A stretch of 64,000 nt of DNA from Candidatus Gastranaerophilales bacterium (GTDB taxonomy: Bacteria > Cyanobacteriota > Vampirovibrionia > Gastranaerophilales > Gastranaerophilaceae). Numbering within the stretch: the stretch's first letter is position 1; each line of letters opens with the position of its first letter. Positions 42,557-52,069 of the stretch are shown here, one piece after another. The translations under genes and the position numbers were made by a program. The notes below the pieces were generated by a model. The model did no database searches. It saw only the letters and a list, made by a program, of their open reading frames with translations, and had not been told where the DNA came from. Location of the stretch: NCBI GenBank assembly GCA_947624685.1, contig CANQLJ010000005.1:1-64000 (forward strand), read 5' to 3'.

Positions 42557-43417
42557 CTATGCTTTTATTGCTTCTAATTCCATGCCTTTTTTGATTAAAT
42601 TACATTTTGTTTCATCGCATCTTTTTTCTTCTTCTTTATAGATTCTTGTACGATTTATAACTTCATCGAAATCAATTTGATGTGCATCAAAATCAGGGCC
42701 ATCGACGCATGCGAATTTTACAACTCCGCCCACAGTCAATCTGCAAGCTCCGCACATGCCTGTACCATCAACCATAATCGGGTTCATGGAAGCTTCGGTT
42801 TTAATGTTATACGGTTTTGTTAGTTGTGCAACCGCTCTCATCATAGGCATCGGGCCAACTGCAATTACATAATCAACTTTTTCATTGTCCATGATTTCTT
42901 TTGCAACGTTTGTCGTGAAACCTTTAATTCCGTAAGAACCGTCGTCAGTTGTGATATGAAGCTCATCACATGCGTTTTTCATCTTGTCTTCCCAGAAAAT
43001 AAGGTCTTTTGTTCTTGCACCCATAACCATGTGCACTTTGTTTCCCGCGTCTTTAAATGCTTTTGCAATCAAATAGCAGGGAGCTGCTCCGTATCCGCCC
43101 GCAACGCAGATGACCGTACCGTATTTTTCAATGTGTGTCGGCATTCCCAAGGGTCCTACAATATCTTCAATTGAATCTCCGACATCTAATGAAGCGAGTT
43201 TTTTTGTCGTATAACCTACCGCCATATAAACAATTGTCAAAATCTCGTTTTGTCTGTCATAATCAGCGATTGTCAAAGGGATTCTTTCGGAATTTTTATC
43301 CGTTCTTAAGATTATAAATTGCCCCGCTTTAGCGTTTTTTGTGATGAAAGGAGCTTTAACTCTTATTTCATATTGGTTTTTGCACAGTTCTTTTTTGTAT
43401 AAAATTTCGTATCCCAC
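42557..43417 (-). CDS. Ferredoxin-NADP+ oxidoreductase subunit alpha-like (NfnA/SudB)
   Basis: 286 residues, GTG start with GGAGGAAAAC upstream. The FAD domain has AGQFIILRTDKNSERIPLTI. The nucleotide domain has VAGGYGAAPCYLIAKAF and GARTKDLIFWED. The C-terminal [2Fe-2S] site is DGTGMCGACRLTVGG...FACVDGP, as in NfnA, SudB and PyrK-related proteins. NfnA works with the larger GltD-like NfnB in electron bifurcation between NADH, NADPH and ferredoxin, but no NfnB/SudA gene is adjacent. Head of a leftward unit with the small cysteine protein and leuC. Confidence 0.85.
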   Translation of the reverse strand: MGYEILYKKELCKNQYEIRVKAPFITKNAKAGQFIILRTDKNSERIPLTIADYDRQNEILTIVYMAVGYTTKKLASLDVGDSIEDIVGPLGMPTHIEKYGTVICVAGGYGAAPCYLIAKAFKDAGNKVHMVMGARTKDLIFWEDKMKNACDELHITTDDGSYGIKGFTTNVAKEIMDNEKVDYVIAVGPMPMMRAVAQLTKPYNIKTEASMNPIMVDGTGMCGACRLTVGGVVKFACVDGPDFDAHQIDFDEVINRTRIYKEEEKRCDETKCNLIKKGMELEAIKA

Positions 43418-43487
43418 TTTTGTTTTCCTCCAAATTTAATGTCATTTAAAAATATAATATAGCAAATATTTTCTTGTGTCACTTTTT

Positions 43488-43979
43488 TTAATTTTTTATA
43501 TATTTTTGAATTAATAATTTTTTAAAAGCCCTTGCGTTAATCGCTTCGGGTTCTATTGATAAAATTTTATCCAGGTGATTGAGCGCAATGTCATAATTTT
43601 CAAGCTTTTTTTCAAGTGCCGCAAGCATAAAAAGCGCATCTATAAAATTTTCATCAAGTTCAAGAGCTTTTTTGAGGTATTGTTTAATTTTTGTTAATTG
43701 ATTTTTGTCATTATTTTTGCAATTATCAAACAAAATTTTTGCGATGTTATAATAAGCATCCGTCATTTTATCGTTTAATTTGATGGCTTTAGTGTAGTCA
43801 AGAATCGCTTCATCATTTAATTTCAGATATTGATTCACGACCGCACGATAGAAATATGATATTTCCCAATCGTTTTTCATCTCGATTGATTTTGTGATAT
43901 TTTCTTTCGCTTGCTCAAATTGCGAAAGATTCATCAATTCGAGCCCACAGTCAAGGTAATTTTTATAATCTTTTGTCAT
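43488..43979 (-). CDS. Small TPR protein
   Basis: 163 residues composed of about four TPR units: YKNYLDCGLELMNLSQFEQAKENITKSIEM, YLKLNDEAILDYTKAIKLND, IKQYLKKALELDENFIDAL and NYDIALNHLDKILSIEPEA. No signal peptide or membrane segment; probably a cytoplasmic binding scaffold. GAG six bases before the ATG. Separated from the NfnA-like gene by 70 bases. Confidence 0.8.
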   Translation of the reverse strand: MTKDYKNYLDCGLELMNLSQFEQAKENITKSIEMKNDWEISYFYRAVVNQYLKLNDEAILDYTKAIKLNDKMTDAYYNIAKILFDNCKNNDKNQLTKIKQYLKKALELDENFIDALFMLAALEKKLENYDIALNHLDKILSIEPEAINARAFKKLLIQKYIKN

Positions 43980-44196
43980 TTAATTCTCGTTTTATAAAGT
44001 TTTTACTAAAAATTGTAACATATTAACAATAAATTTAGTTGAAATTTTTGTTGTTTTAAGATATTATGTAAAAAAAATTTAACATTTGCCATTTCAGGTA
44101 GCAACAAATTTTTTTTAGCAGTTTTATAAAGACGTAAAGTAGTAAAAAAACAAAATTGTACATAGTTAGATAAAAAATAGAAAGACAAGGTGTTGT

Positions 44197-44508
44197 ATGA
44201 ACGTAAACGCTCCAAGATTTCAAGACATGACAACTGCACAAAAAGCGGCTATCATCACAGGCGCTGCTGTTGGTGTTGCTGCAGTTGCAACTACTGTTGC
44301 AGCAGGCATCAAAGGCAGAAAAATCGTTAATACCGATGAATTTGTAAACAAATACAAACAAAATCACAATGGTAAAGATTTAGGAAAAGTTACAAAATTC
44401 TTCCAAAGCATTAAAGAAGGTTTTAAATCAATCGGCGCAAGCATCCAAGCTACTATAGCAAAAATTGGTAAAAAAGCTGAATCTTCTAATGGCGGCGAAG
44501 CTCAATAA
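44197..44508 (+). CDS. Small single-pass membrane protein
   Basis: 103 residues. A short polar start (MNVNAPRFQDM) is followed by an Ala/Gly/Val-rich membrane helix (AAIITGAAVGVAAVATTVAAGI, about 17-38) and a basic, amphipathic C-terminal half (FFQSIKEGFKSIGASIQATIAKIG). AAGG lies eight bases before the ATG; the gene has its own terminator. Composition resembles the protein at 32264. Function unknown. Confidence 0.65.
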   Translation: MNVNAPRFQDMTTAQKAAIITGAAVGVAAVATTVAAGIKGRKIVNTDEFVNKYKQNHNGKDLGKVTKFFQSIKEGFKSIGASIQATIAKIGKKAESSNGGEAQ

Positions 44509-44527
44509 TTAAACAATTAAAATCAAC

Positions 44528-44590
44528 AAAAGCTCCCGATAGCTTAGAGTCTCCCTATGTGACTCATTATAGCTATGACGGAGCTTTTTT
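44528..44590 (+). terminator. Intrinsic terminator with an extended stem
   Basis: AAAGCTCC...GATAGCT..AGAGTC pairs with GACTC...AGCTAT...GGAGCTTT in three stacked segments, followed by TTTTT. It ends the small membrane protein gene. Confidence 0.85.
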
Positions 44591-44650
44591 GTATTTGTTT
44601 AAATAAATGTAACAAAATGTAAAAAATGGTATAAATTTTTGTTATTTTTC

Positions 44651-44679
44651 TTAAGTTCACGGGGGTTTTGGCCGAATAA
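44651..44679 (+). promoter_or_regulatory. Possible sigma-28 (FliA) flagellar promoter
   Basis: TTAAGTTC, 12 bases, GCCGAATAA. This is close to the sigma-28 consensus TAAAGTTT-N11-GCCGATAA: six of eight at -35, and the rare GCCGA core at -10 with one extra base. GC-rich -10 elements are unusual in this AT-rich DNA. It lies 31 bases before the gene at 44710, whose ribosome site is GAGGTG. Confidence 0.45.
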
Positions 44680-44709
44680 AACATTGTAACAATATGAGGT
44701 GTGTTAATA

Positions 44710-46347
44710 ATGGATTATGACTATAAAAAAGTGTTTGATTTTTCGATAGGTTCAAAGCAGCCAAACGCCAATGAATCTAATGGTGATAGGGAAACTTATG
44801 ACAGTTCTTTGTTTGATGAAAATAATTATCAAACATCATATCAAAATACAAAAGATAACTCCCAAAGAGTCCAAGAATTTGCAAGCCTTTTTGATTCAAT
44901 TATGGTTGAACAAGACTATGATAATTCGCCAAAAACAAGAAAAACACGCTCTCAAATGTTAAATATCGACCATAACAGCGGCGTTGTCGCTGATTATAGC
45001 AGCATCGATTTTAATAAAACTTATGACACAACCCCAAAAGGTTCTTTTAGAACCTATGACAACGATTATCGAAAATATTTCAGCATGTTTGATACAAGCT
45101 ATCATCCTTCAAATACTTCAAACGGCTCAAATTCAACATATAGCACAAATTACGTAAGCACTTCATCAAACAGTTCATCAAGCAATTCATACCAATCACA
45201 AGACACTATTGTGAACGGAAAATTTGATACGACTGCTTCGTTTACAAAATTAGACTATTTGCCGGATGATAAAACCGGCCTTAAAACCCTAAAAACGCAA
45301 ATAATCGATCAAAGAAACGCTCAACAAAAAGAGCTCAAAGGAATTCTTGATGAGACGGATTATGAACTTCAAAAAGACAAAAAAGCGCTTGAAGAATTGA
45401 GAAATAAATATTTAGATAAAATTGCTCTTGTTGATTCTTCTTTGAAAAATCAGCTTGAAACGTTAATTTTGAAGCTCGATGAGGCTAATAAAAAAAGAGG
45501 AAGGCTCAGCGCGGATGTTTTTAATCCTGATGATTTAAACAATACGGAAGATGAGCTTTTAAGGCTTGATAGCGAAATAGAAGAATTAACGAACAAAAAA
45601 AATCAACTGGAACAAGATATTTTAAGAAAAAACCCCGATATTATGCAAGAATATCAAGACTATAACAACTCTTGGCTGGATTTTGAAAAAAATCGCCAAA
45701 TGTCAATCTATTCTTTAGGTTCAAAACTTGCTCAAACATATAACCAATTAAATGAAATCGTTGCAAAAAATAAAGAAATAACAAATAATGAAATTAAAAG
45801 CCAAAATGCTCAAACCACAACCGCAACAGCAACAACAAACACGACAACAAACACAACAACAAACACGACATTACCTAAAACAGCATTAAACAATAAACTG
45901 CTTCAAGCCGGATATGATGCGGATATTGCAAATAAAATCGGCCAAAGCGCTTATAACGTCTTAGGAACGTCGGGCTGGTGCTTAAAAGGCGTCAATAATA
46001 CCTTAAAGAACACTTTTGGCGTAAATTTATTGAGCGGCCTTGGCTATGCTTCAAATGCGACAAACGCTCTAAGGGGGCAAGATTCCTCCCATCAGGCGGT
46101 AGCGGGAATGTTTAAGGAAGTCCAAGGGCTTTCAAGAAGCGATTTAGCTAACCTTCCCGCGGGTTGTATTGTCGTATGGGACTCATACGGCACAAGCGAA
46201 AACTATAAATACGGCCATATTTCAATATCGTTAGGTAACGGAAAAGAATCAAGCGACTGTATCAGAACCCAAGAAACAAACTGGCGGCCCCAAGAAGTGC
46301 AATTCCATGTTTTTGTTCCGACGAAAAACTTAGAAAAATATTTATAA
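44710..46347 (+). CDS. Large protein with C-terminal NlpC/P60- or CHAP-like cysteine-peptidase domain
   Basis: 545 residues from the ATG at 44710 (GAGGTG eight bases upstream). There is no signal peptide. Residues 1-180 are polar and low-complexity (Ser/Thr/Asn/Tyr). About 190-365 is coiled coil (LDETDYELQKDKKALEELRN, EELTNKKNQLEQD). A TTNTTTNTT linker follows at about 375. The last 150 residues contain GWCLKGVNNTL (candidate nucleophile Cys) and YGHISISLGNGKESSD (candidate His), the Cys-His order of murein peptidases. Possible flagellar sigma promoter and motAB nearby raise a flagellum-linked wall-remodelling role, which is inference. Confidence 0.65.
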   Translation: MDYDYKKVFDFSIGSKQPNANESNGDRETYDSSLFDENNYQTSYQNTKDNSQRVQEFASLFDSIMVEQDYDNSPKTRKTRSQMLNIDHNSGVVADYSSIDFNKTYDTTPKGSFRTYDNDYRKYFSMFDTSYHPSNTSNGSNSTYSTNYVSTSSNSSSSNSYQSQDTIVNGKFDTTASFTKLDYLPDDKTGLKTLKTQIIDQRNAQQKELKGILDETDYELQKDKKALEELRNKYLDKIALVDSSLKNQLETLILKLDEANKKRGRLSADVFNPDDLNNTEDELLRLDSEIEELTNKKNQLEQDILRKNPDIMQEYQDYNNSWLDFEKNRQMSIYSLGSKLAQTYNQLNEIVAKNKEITNNEIKSQNAQTTTATATTNTTTNTTTNTTLPKTALNNKLLQAGYDADIANKIGQSAYNVLGTSGWCLKGVNNTLKNTFGVNLLSGLGYASNATNALRGQDSSHQAVAGMFKEVQGLSRSDLANLPAGCIVVWDSYGTSENYKYGHISISLGNGKESSDCIRTQETNWRPQEVQFHVFVPTKNLEKYL

Positions 46348-46365
46348 ATTCACTTTCATTTTATT

Positions 46366-46412
46366 TAAAAGCCTTTTTGTTTTATAATAAACAGGAAGGT
46401 TTTTTATTTTTG
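46366..46412 (+). terminator. Intrinsic terminator
   Basis: AAAAGCCTTTTTGTTT pairs with AAACAGGAAGGTTTTTT (about 15 bp with wobbles), followed by ATTTTTG. It ends the cysteine-peptidase-like gene. Confidence 0.83.
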
Positions 46413-46431
46413 TTTCGGAGTTAATAAAAAA

Positions 46432-47706
46432 GTGAAATTTTTAAAAAATAAATTATTTTTTGTTTTCGTGTTGATTGTGGTTTTAGTTTTAATTTTTTTG
46501 GGGATTTTATTTTTAAATAAAAAATCAAAAATGCCCAATTCGGCTAAGCCAATTACTTTTTGGTCAATTCAATTGAAGCCGATTTTTGAAAAAGAGATTA
46601 ATGAAATTATCAGTGATTTTGAAAAAAATAATCCTAATTATAAAGTCGTTTGGGTTGATATTCCTATTCAAGAAGCCCAGAAAAGAACTCTTGCCTCGGT
46701 ATTATCAAATAATCCTCCTGATATTGTAAATTTAAACCCTGATTTTTCGCTCATTTTGGCTCAAAAAAATGCCTTAGAATATTTTAGCGACAGCGATTAT
46801 GAACAATATAACAAAAACCTTGTCGAACAATTAAAATATAAAAACAAAGTCTACGCTCTGCCTTTTTATGCCACAAGCTCGGTTGTGATTTATAATAGGG
46901 AACTTTATCAAAAATGTTCTAATGACGTTTTTCCAAAGACATTTGATGAATTGTTTTTAAAAGCGCCCGAACTTAAGAGCTGTACAAACATTTCGCCAAT
47001 TGTATTAAATATCAATGAAAACGATACATTGCTTAAAATCTTAAATAAATATGATGTTTTTTCTTTTAAAGATGAATTTGAGCAAGCCCAAACAATCAAG
47101 CTGTATCAGCTTTTAGACGAGATGTATAAAAAAGAATATTTCCCGAAAGACATTTTAACAATTAACCACCAACAAGTTGTTGAGCAATATATGTCTAATC
47201 AAGCACTATCAATCATCGCAGGGGCAAATTTTATTAAAATGATTAAACAAAATGCGCCCGATATGTATAAAAAATCGCAAATTGCGCCTCAATTGACGGG
47301 AGAAAACAAAAAATATGACATTTCTTTAATGAATCTTATCATTCCGAAAAAATCCAAAAATAAAGCCGCCGCAAAAGAATTTATCAAGCTTTTGACCAAC
47401 AAAGAAAACCAGCTCAAGCTATCAAAAGCGACAAATGTCTTAAGCGCCAATAAATATGCTCTAAAGGATGATTATTTTACAAACTGCGAAAATGATTTGG
47501 TTGAAATTTCAAGATGCCAAAGCGCAAAACAGCTTGATAATATTTTGATAAACAAAGTTGACTATAAAAATAAAAAAGACTTAAATGAGATTTTAAATAA
47601 GACTTTAGAAGAAATTTTATTGGATAAAAATTCAACAGATGAACAAACGACGCTTAAAATCGACGGTTTAATCCCGGAAATTGTTGAAACAATTGAAGAT
47701 AACTAG
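46432..47706 (+). CDS. ABC transporter substrate-binding protein, sugar type (family 1)
   Basis: 424 residues, GTG start. An N-terminal membrane anchor/uncleaved signal (LFFVFVLIVVLVLIFLGILFL) has no lipobox Cys. The binding domain shows the family layout: ITFWSIQLKPIFEKEINEIISDFEKNNPNYKVVWVDIP, QKRTLASVLSNNPPDIVNLNPDF, YALPFYATSSVVIYNRELY and KTFDELFLKAPEL. Such proteins catch sugars or related solutes for an ABC importer. No permease or ATPase gene is adjacent, so the partner must be elsewhere. Its stop overlaps the convergent gene at 47703 by four bases. Confidence 0.88.
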   Translation: MKFLKNKLFFVFVLIVVLVLIFLGILFLNKKSKMPNSAKPITFWSIQLKPIFEKEINEIISDFEKNNPNYKVVWVDIPIQEAQKRTLASVLSNNPPDIVNLNPDFSLILAQKNALEYFSDSDYEQYNKNLVEQLKYKNKVYALPFYATSSVVIYNRELYQKCSNDVFPKTFDELFLKAPELKSCTNISPIVLNINENDTLLKILNKYDVFSFKDEFEQAQTIKLYQLLDEMYKKEYFPKDILTINHQQVVEQYMSNQALSIIAGANFIKMIKQNAPDMYKKSQIAPQLTGENKKYDISLMNLIIPKKSKNKAAAKEFIKLLTNKENQLKLSKATNVLSANKYALKDDYFTNCENDLVEISRCQSAKQLDNILINKVDYKNKKDLNEILNKTLEEILLDKNSTDEQTTLKIDGLIPEIVETIEDN

Positions 47707-48461
47707 ACTTTAACCGATTGTTTTTGTCTTATTTTATCAAGTGCTTTCTTTTGCATTGCGAATTTTTTGCACATCTTTTGAACAAAATTAATCGCACCGA
47801 TGTCGTTTCTAATTGCGCTTTTGAGTTTTAGACATTCGCCAAACGACAATTTAACAATTTTTTCCGTTTCGCAGATTTCAAAGACATTTTTAAACATCTC
47901 TTGAGTAACATCGTCAAAATCGTCTTTATTTGTTTTATATAAATACCAATTATAAAATTGATATAAAAAAGCATACGTATTAATATTAAAATTGCTTATA
48001 ACAAACATCTCTTTTGTTTTAAAAGATATTTTTTTATTTAAAATTAAATTCAAATATAGCGCCTTAAAGCCTTTTTTAGGATAAATCAATCCTTCATCTT
48101 CTTTTATTATTGATAGAATTTTTTTAGCGTTTTTTGTAACAAAAACTGGAGTCTTAGCACCTTTTATATAATCAAAGAATTTTTTTGGGTTATTAATATA
48201 TTTTTCAACCAGTTTTTCAATTTTTTCTTCTATTTGTTTTATTTCTTCTTTTTTCTTTTCATCTCCTATGGATAATGTTGCACCGGTTGTATAGTGGCAT
48301 TTTTGAGTCGAATCAATGCCTACGGATAGAATTTTTTTTGCTTTTGTGGTGTTATAGCGCAATTTTTCCATCCTTTTTTGATGTGTCTTATTTTGAAAAT
48401 CATAGACAAAATTAAATAATCTTATTAAAAATCTATCAATATATCTTTTTATGTTCATCAT
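47703..48461 (-). CDS. Uncharacterised basic protein
   Basis: 252 residues, strongly Lys-rich, with no signal peptide and no membrane helix. The first 40 residues are basic and amphipathic (IKRYIDRFLIRLFNFVYDFQ), a possible peripheral membrane contact. Coiled coil is likely around 68-95 (KKKEEIKQIEEKIEKLVEKY). Several cysteines (KCHYTT, FEICETEK, ECLKLK) show no obvious metal pattern. I recognise no family. It lies divergently from rluB with about 90 bases between. Confidence 0.6.
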   Translation of the reverse strand: MMNIKRYIDRFLIRLFNFVYDFQNKTHQKRMEKLRYNTTKAKKILSVGIDSTQKCHYTTGATLSIGDEKKKEEIKQIEEKIEKLVEKYINNPKKFFDYIKGAKTPVFVTKNAKKILSIIKEDEGLIYPKKGFKALYLNLILNKKISFKTKEMFVISNFNINTYAFLYQFYNWYLYKTNKDDFDDVTQEMFKNVFEICETEKIVKLSFGECLKLKSAIRNDIGAINFVQKMCKKFAMQKKALDKIRQKQSVKV

Positions 48462-48534
48462 CCTAAAAGCATCCTCTTAATATTATAAAAACATTTTTTT
48501 AAAAAAAATTGCCCCGCTTTACAAAATGTTTTGT

Positions 48535-48542
48535 GATAGAAT
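48535..48542 (+). promoter_or_regulatory. Extended -10 of rluB, predicted leaderless
   Basis: TGA-TAGAAT form: a TG two bases before TAGAAT, an extended -10. The hexamer ends six bases before the ATG, so transcription should begin at the start codon. A palindrome ACAAAA-TG-TTTTGT (48521-48534) overlaps the upstream side and could be an operator. Confidence 0.5.
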
Positions 48543-48548
48543 TATTTT

Positions 48549-49280
48549 ATGAGAATTAATAAATATATCGCACAAAGCGGTTTTTGCTCCAGAAGAAAAG
48601 CTGATGAATATGTCTTATCCGGCGTCGTTAAAGTCAACGGCAAGGTTGTTGATATAATCGGCTATGAAATCAGAAAAAAAGACAAAGTCACAATAAACGA
48701 TAAATTAATTAAAGCCGACAAGCTTGAATATTATAAATTCTATAAACCCGCAGGCTACATCACGACAAAATCCGACGAAAAAGGCAGAAAAACGATTTAT
48801 GACATAATCCCAAAAGAATTTCATCATCTGAATCCCGTGGGAAGATTGGATAAGGATTCTTCGGGCCTCATTATTATGACAAATGACGGCAATTTAGCCT
48901 ATGAGCTCACTCATCCATCCAAAAAAGTCTCAAAGACATATTTAGTTAAGGTTGATGGGAAATTAAGCGATGAGGAGCTAAATAAACTAACGCAGGGTAT
49001 CGAAATCGAAAAAGATAAAATCGCATATTGCGATTGGCAAATAATTGAGCAAACAAAGCAGGACACTTTGTTTGAGATAATATTATATCAGGGCCTAAAT
49101 CGCCAAATTAGAAAAATGTTTGAATTTTTAGGGTATAATGTGTTAAATTTAAAAAGAATAAGACATGCTAATATTGAACTTTTGGGTTTGAAAAAAGGAC
49201 AGATAAAACAAATTAAACCAAGGCAGATAAAAGAATTAAAACTATATTTAGAAAAAATAAGTGAGGATAAAGATGCTTGA
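48549..49280 (+). CDS. rluB: Ribosomal large-subunit pseudouridine synthase B-like (RsuA/RluB/E/F family)
   Basis: 243 residues. An N-terminal S4 RNA-binding domain ([31 protein letters not shown]) precedes the catalytic domain with [17 protein letters not shown] (catalytic Asp in RLD) and [25 protein letters not shown]. It isomerises a uridine in rRNA. RluB (23S U2605) is the best guess from length and the S4 domain; RsuA or RluF cannot be excluded. Overlaps serS by eight bases. Confidence 0.86.
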   Translation: MRINKYIAQSGFCSRRKADEYVLSGVVKVNGKVVDIIGYEIRKKDKVTINDKLIKADKLEYYKFYKPAGYITTKSDEKGRKTIYDIIPKEFHHLNPVGRLDKDSSGLIIMTNDGNLAYELTHPSKKVSKTYLVKVDGKLSDEELNKLTQGIEIEKDKIAYCDWQIIEQTKQDTLFEIILYQGLNRQIRKMFEFLGYNVLNLKRIRHANIELLGLKKGQIKQIKPRQIKELKLYLEKISEDKDA

Positions 49281-50535
49281 TATTAAATTAATTCGAGAAA
49301 ATCCCGATAAAATAAATGAACTTTTAAAAAGAAGAAATCCCGATTTATCAATTGATGAAGTTTTAAAAATCGATGAACAAAGAAGAAAAGCTCAGTTTGA
49401 AATCGATAATTTAAGAGCAAAAAGAAAATCAGAATCCAATAAAATCGGTTTAATGAAAAAAGAAGGCATTGATACAACGGCAATTCAAGCGGAAATTAGG
49501 GAGCTTGGAGAACAAGCAAAAGCTCTGGAAGAAAAGTTAAATGAACTCGATATTGCTCAAAAACAATTGCTTTTATCTATCCCGAATACTCCCGATGAAA
49601 CTACGCCCATCGGCGCAAGCGACGCTGATAATGTCGAAGTTGAAAGATGGGGAGAGCCAACGAAATTTGATTTTGAAGCAAAAGCCCATTGGGATTTGTG
49701 CCCCGAATTAAATATGCTTGATTTTGAAAGAGGGGTTAAACTTGCGCACACAAGATTCACTCTCTATCGCAATAAAGGGGCAAAATTAGAACGTGCAATA
49801 ATAAACTTCTTTTTGGATACTCACACCCAAACAAGAGGCTATGAGGAAATTTTCCCGCCTGTTATGGCAAACTCTAAAACCATGACAGGAACGGGGCAAT
49901 TACCCAAGTTCGCTCAAGATATGTTTAAGCTTGTCGATGAAGATTTATATTTGATTCCGACGGCCGAAGTTCCGGTTACCAATATTTACCAGGATGAAAT
50001 ATTGGATGAATCGGATTTACCTAAATATATGACGGCATACACCCCATGTTTCAGGCGCGAAGCGGGTTCTGCTGGTAAAGACACAAGAGGTCTTATAAGG
50101 CAGCACCAATTTAATAAAGTCGAACTTGTCAAATTAACAAAACCCGAAGAGTCGGTTTTAGAGCACGAAAAACTTACAAAAGATGCTCAAAACGTGCTTG
50201 AACTTTTAAAATTGCCCTACAGAAAAGTTGCACTTTCGACGGGTGATATTGGATTTAGTGCAAAAAAATGTTATGATTTAGAAGTGTGGATGCCTTCATA
50301 TAATTCATACAAAGAAATATCTTCATGTTCTAATTTTGGCGATTATCAAGCGCGTCGTGCCAATATCAGATTCAGAAGAAAAGACGGAAGCGTTGAATTT
50401 GTCCATACCATAAACGGTTCGGGGCTTGCTGTCGGAAGGACATTAGCCGCAATTTGTGAAAACTTCCAAACAAAAGACGGACACATTGTAATCCCTGAAG
50501 TCTTAAGGAAATATACAGGTTTTGATATAATTTAG
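49273..50535 (+). CDS. serS: Seryl-tRNA synthetase
   Basis: 420 residues from the ATG at 49273 ([20 protein letters not shown] upstream), normal bacterial length. An N-terminal long antiparallel coiled coil (about 25-110) grips the tRNA variable arm. Class II motifs are motif 2 ([25 protein letters not shown]) and motif 3 ([17 protein letters not shown]). TAEVP and [14 protein letters not shown] are also diagnostic. A tRNA-Ser(GGA) gene lies about 8 kb away. Translationally coupled to rluB. Confidence 0.96.
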   Translation: MLDIKLIRENPDKINELLKRRNPDLSIDEVLKIDEQRRKAQFEIDNLRAKRKSESNKIGLMKKEGIDTTAIQAEIRELGEQAKALEEKLNELDIAQKQLLLSIPNTPDETTPIGASDADNVEVERWGEPTKFDFEAKAHWDLCPELNMLDFERGVKLAHTRFTLYRNKGAKLERAIINFFLDTHTQTRGYEEIFPPVMANSKTMTGTGQLPKFAQDMFKLVDEDLYLIPTAEVPVTNIYQDEILDESDLPKYMTAYTPCFRREAGSAGKDTRGLIRQHQFNKVELVKLTKPEESVLEHEKLTKDAQNVLELLKLPYRKVALSTGDIGFSAKKCYDLEVWMPSYNSYKEISSCSNFGDYQARRANIRFRRKDGSVEFVHTINGSGLAVGRTLAAICENFQTKDGHIVIPEVLRKYTGFDII

Positions 50536-50546
50536 GAGAAAATTAA

Positions 50547-50849
50547 ATGAAAAAAGTTTTATTCTTATTGATGCTTGCACTTTTAGTCGGTTCCTTCAGT
50601 GTTGATGCTAAAACAAGAACCAAAAAAGACGTTTTGTCTGACGAAGAATATAAAGCAATTAAGACGCAATTTTTTAACGCTGACGGTTATGACAATACCT
50701 ATAATTGCAGAGTTGCAAAACAAAGATTCTGCAAAGTTAAAGACACAGACGCAGGAATCTTCGTTCTTTGCGACAGAGAAACATCAAGAACGCAAATGGA
50801 ATCTGCTGAGATATTTTATAAATACGGCAGATGCGTAAAATTAAATTAG
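50547..50849 (+). CDS. Small exported cysteine-containing protein
   Basis: 100 residues: signal peptide MKKVLFLLMLALLVGSFSVDA (cleavage after VDA), then a mature domain with four cysteines (YNCRVAKQRFCKV, FVLCDR, YGRCVKLN) that may form two disulphides, implying a periplasmic location. TAGGAGA lies upstream, 11 bases after the serS stop, so it can be co-transcribed with serS although a functional link is not evident. Family not recognised. Confidence 0.7.
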   Translation: MKKVLFLLMLALLVGSFSVDAKTRTKKDVLSDEEYKAIKTQFFNADGYDNTYNCRVAKQRFCKVKDTDAGIFVLCDRETSRTQMESAEIFYKYGRCVKLN

Positions 50850-50862
50850 TTTTAAAATAAAT

Positions 50863-50904
50863 GCTCCTTAAGGTCTTATTAAAACTTAGAAGGGGCTTTT
50901 TTGT
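50863..50904 (+). terminator. Intrinsic terminator after the serS unit
   Basis: GCTCCTT (50863-50869) pairs with AAGGGGC (50890-50896) with a partly structured loop, followed by TTTTTT. Confidence 0.65.
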
Positions 50905-50934
50905 AACAGTGTTTAAAGATTTAAGGATTAAAAA

Positions 50935-51930
50935 ATGTCAAAATTATTTTCTTTAAGGCTCAAAGAAGATAATCGAATGATATTATCTTTTTTAAATGTC
51001 AAATTAAAAATTAAAAGAGATTTTTTTAAAGCTGCGGTTTTCGATTGTTTGCTTAAAGAATTGGAAGGTGATAATATTATTTCATTTCCCTGGGATGAAT
51101 TATTTAGCAAATATTTTTCAAGCAAAAACATGAAAAAAGTTATCAAAAATTTAAAAAAAGATTTAGATGACGTGTCAATTGAATATATCGACAAATTTAT
51201 GGAATTGGCGCAATATTGGCACTATCATTGCAACAAAAATATTTATACAAATGAAGATATAAAAACAATTGAAGCAAACAAAGAATTTTTGAAAACTTTC
51301 AAACAGCCTTTCAAAGACATTTTGACAATTGATCCTTATTTTTATTCAAATATCTATGGTTTGTATGATTTAGAAAAAGATGTATTTGACAAAATTGACG
51401 GGAAAATAATTATAGATGGTGGTGCTGCAAACGGAGATACTGCCTTGGTTTTCCATAAATATTTCCCAAATTCAAGAATCGATGCGTATGACCCGCACAA
51501 TGAAAATATTTCAACTATGCATAAATTTTTATCCGTTGATGATTGCAATAAGAAAATTTGTCCGATTTGGATGGGTTTAGGTGATAAAAAAGAAACAATT
51601 GAAATAGAAAATCAAATGACTCCGGTTGATTGTATCGATAATATTTATCTAAATGTTCAAGATGGGCAAGATGAGCGAAATGAGAAAAGGGAGCAAAAAG
51701 TCGGGTTAATCAAGCTTGATGTGGAAGGAATGGAAACAAATATCATTATGGGCGCAAAAGAAATTTTGAAAAAAGATAAACCCGTCCTTGCTATTGCTAT
51801 ATATCACACACCTTGGGACTTTTTTGAACTTAAAGATAAGATTAAAAAGATTAACCCGGAATATAAATTTAAAATCAGAAGAAGCCAGATGATTCTTCCG
51901 CAGGCGGATTTGGTTTTAATTGCCTATTAA
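50935..51930 (+). CDS. FkbM-family methyltransferase
   Basis: 331 residues. The C-terminal half is a Rossmann methyltransferase of FkbM type: KIIIDGGAANGDTALVFHKYFP (SAM loop, about 156-177), IDAYDPHNENI, VDCIDNIYLN, GLIKLDVEGMETNIIMGAKEIL and PVLAIAIYHTPWDFF. The N-terminal half is charged and unassigned. FkbM enzymes usually O-methylate sugars or lipids. No glycan cluster surrounds it. Confidence 0.86.
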   Translation: MSKLFSLRLKEDNRMILSFLNVKLKIKRDFFKAAVFDCLLKELEGDNIISFPWDELFSKYFSSKNMKKVIKNLKKDLDDVSIEYIDKFMELAQYWHYHCNKNIYTNEDIKTIEANKEFLKTFKQPFKDILTIDPYFYSNIYGLYDLEKDVFDKIDGKIIIDGGAANGDTALVFHKYFPNSRIDAYDPHNENISTMHKFLSVDDCNKKICPIWMGLGDKKETIEIENQMTPVDCIDNIYLNVQDGQDERNEKREQKVGLIKLDVEGMETNIIMGAKEILKKDKPVLAIAIYHTPWDFFELKDKIKKINPEYKFKIRRSQMILPQADLVLIAY

Positions 51931-51986
51931 TCATCTTTAATCACCTTTAATTATCTTCTTTGACGGCTTATTAACGATTTTAAAAA

Positions 51987-52034
51987 AAATAATTTTGCTC
52001 TTTGATTGTTATAAATTGAAGGGCAAAATTATTT
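51987..52034. terminator. Bidirectional intrinsic terminator
   Basis: AAATAATTTTGCTCTT (51987-52002) pairs with AAGGGCAAAATTATTT (52019-52034), 16 bp with one wobble. It lies between the convergent FkbM and pgi genes and can serve both. Confidence 0.8.
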
Positions 52035-52069
52035 ATATGATTATTATAGGATTTATTTTTACTTGGTTT

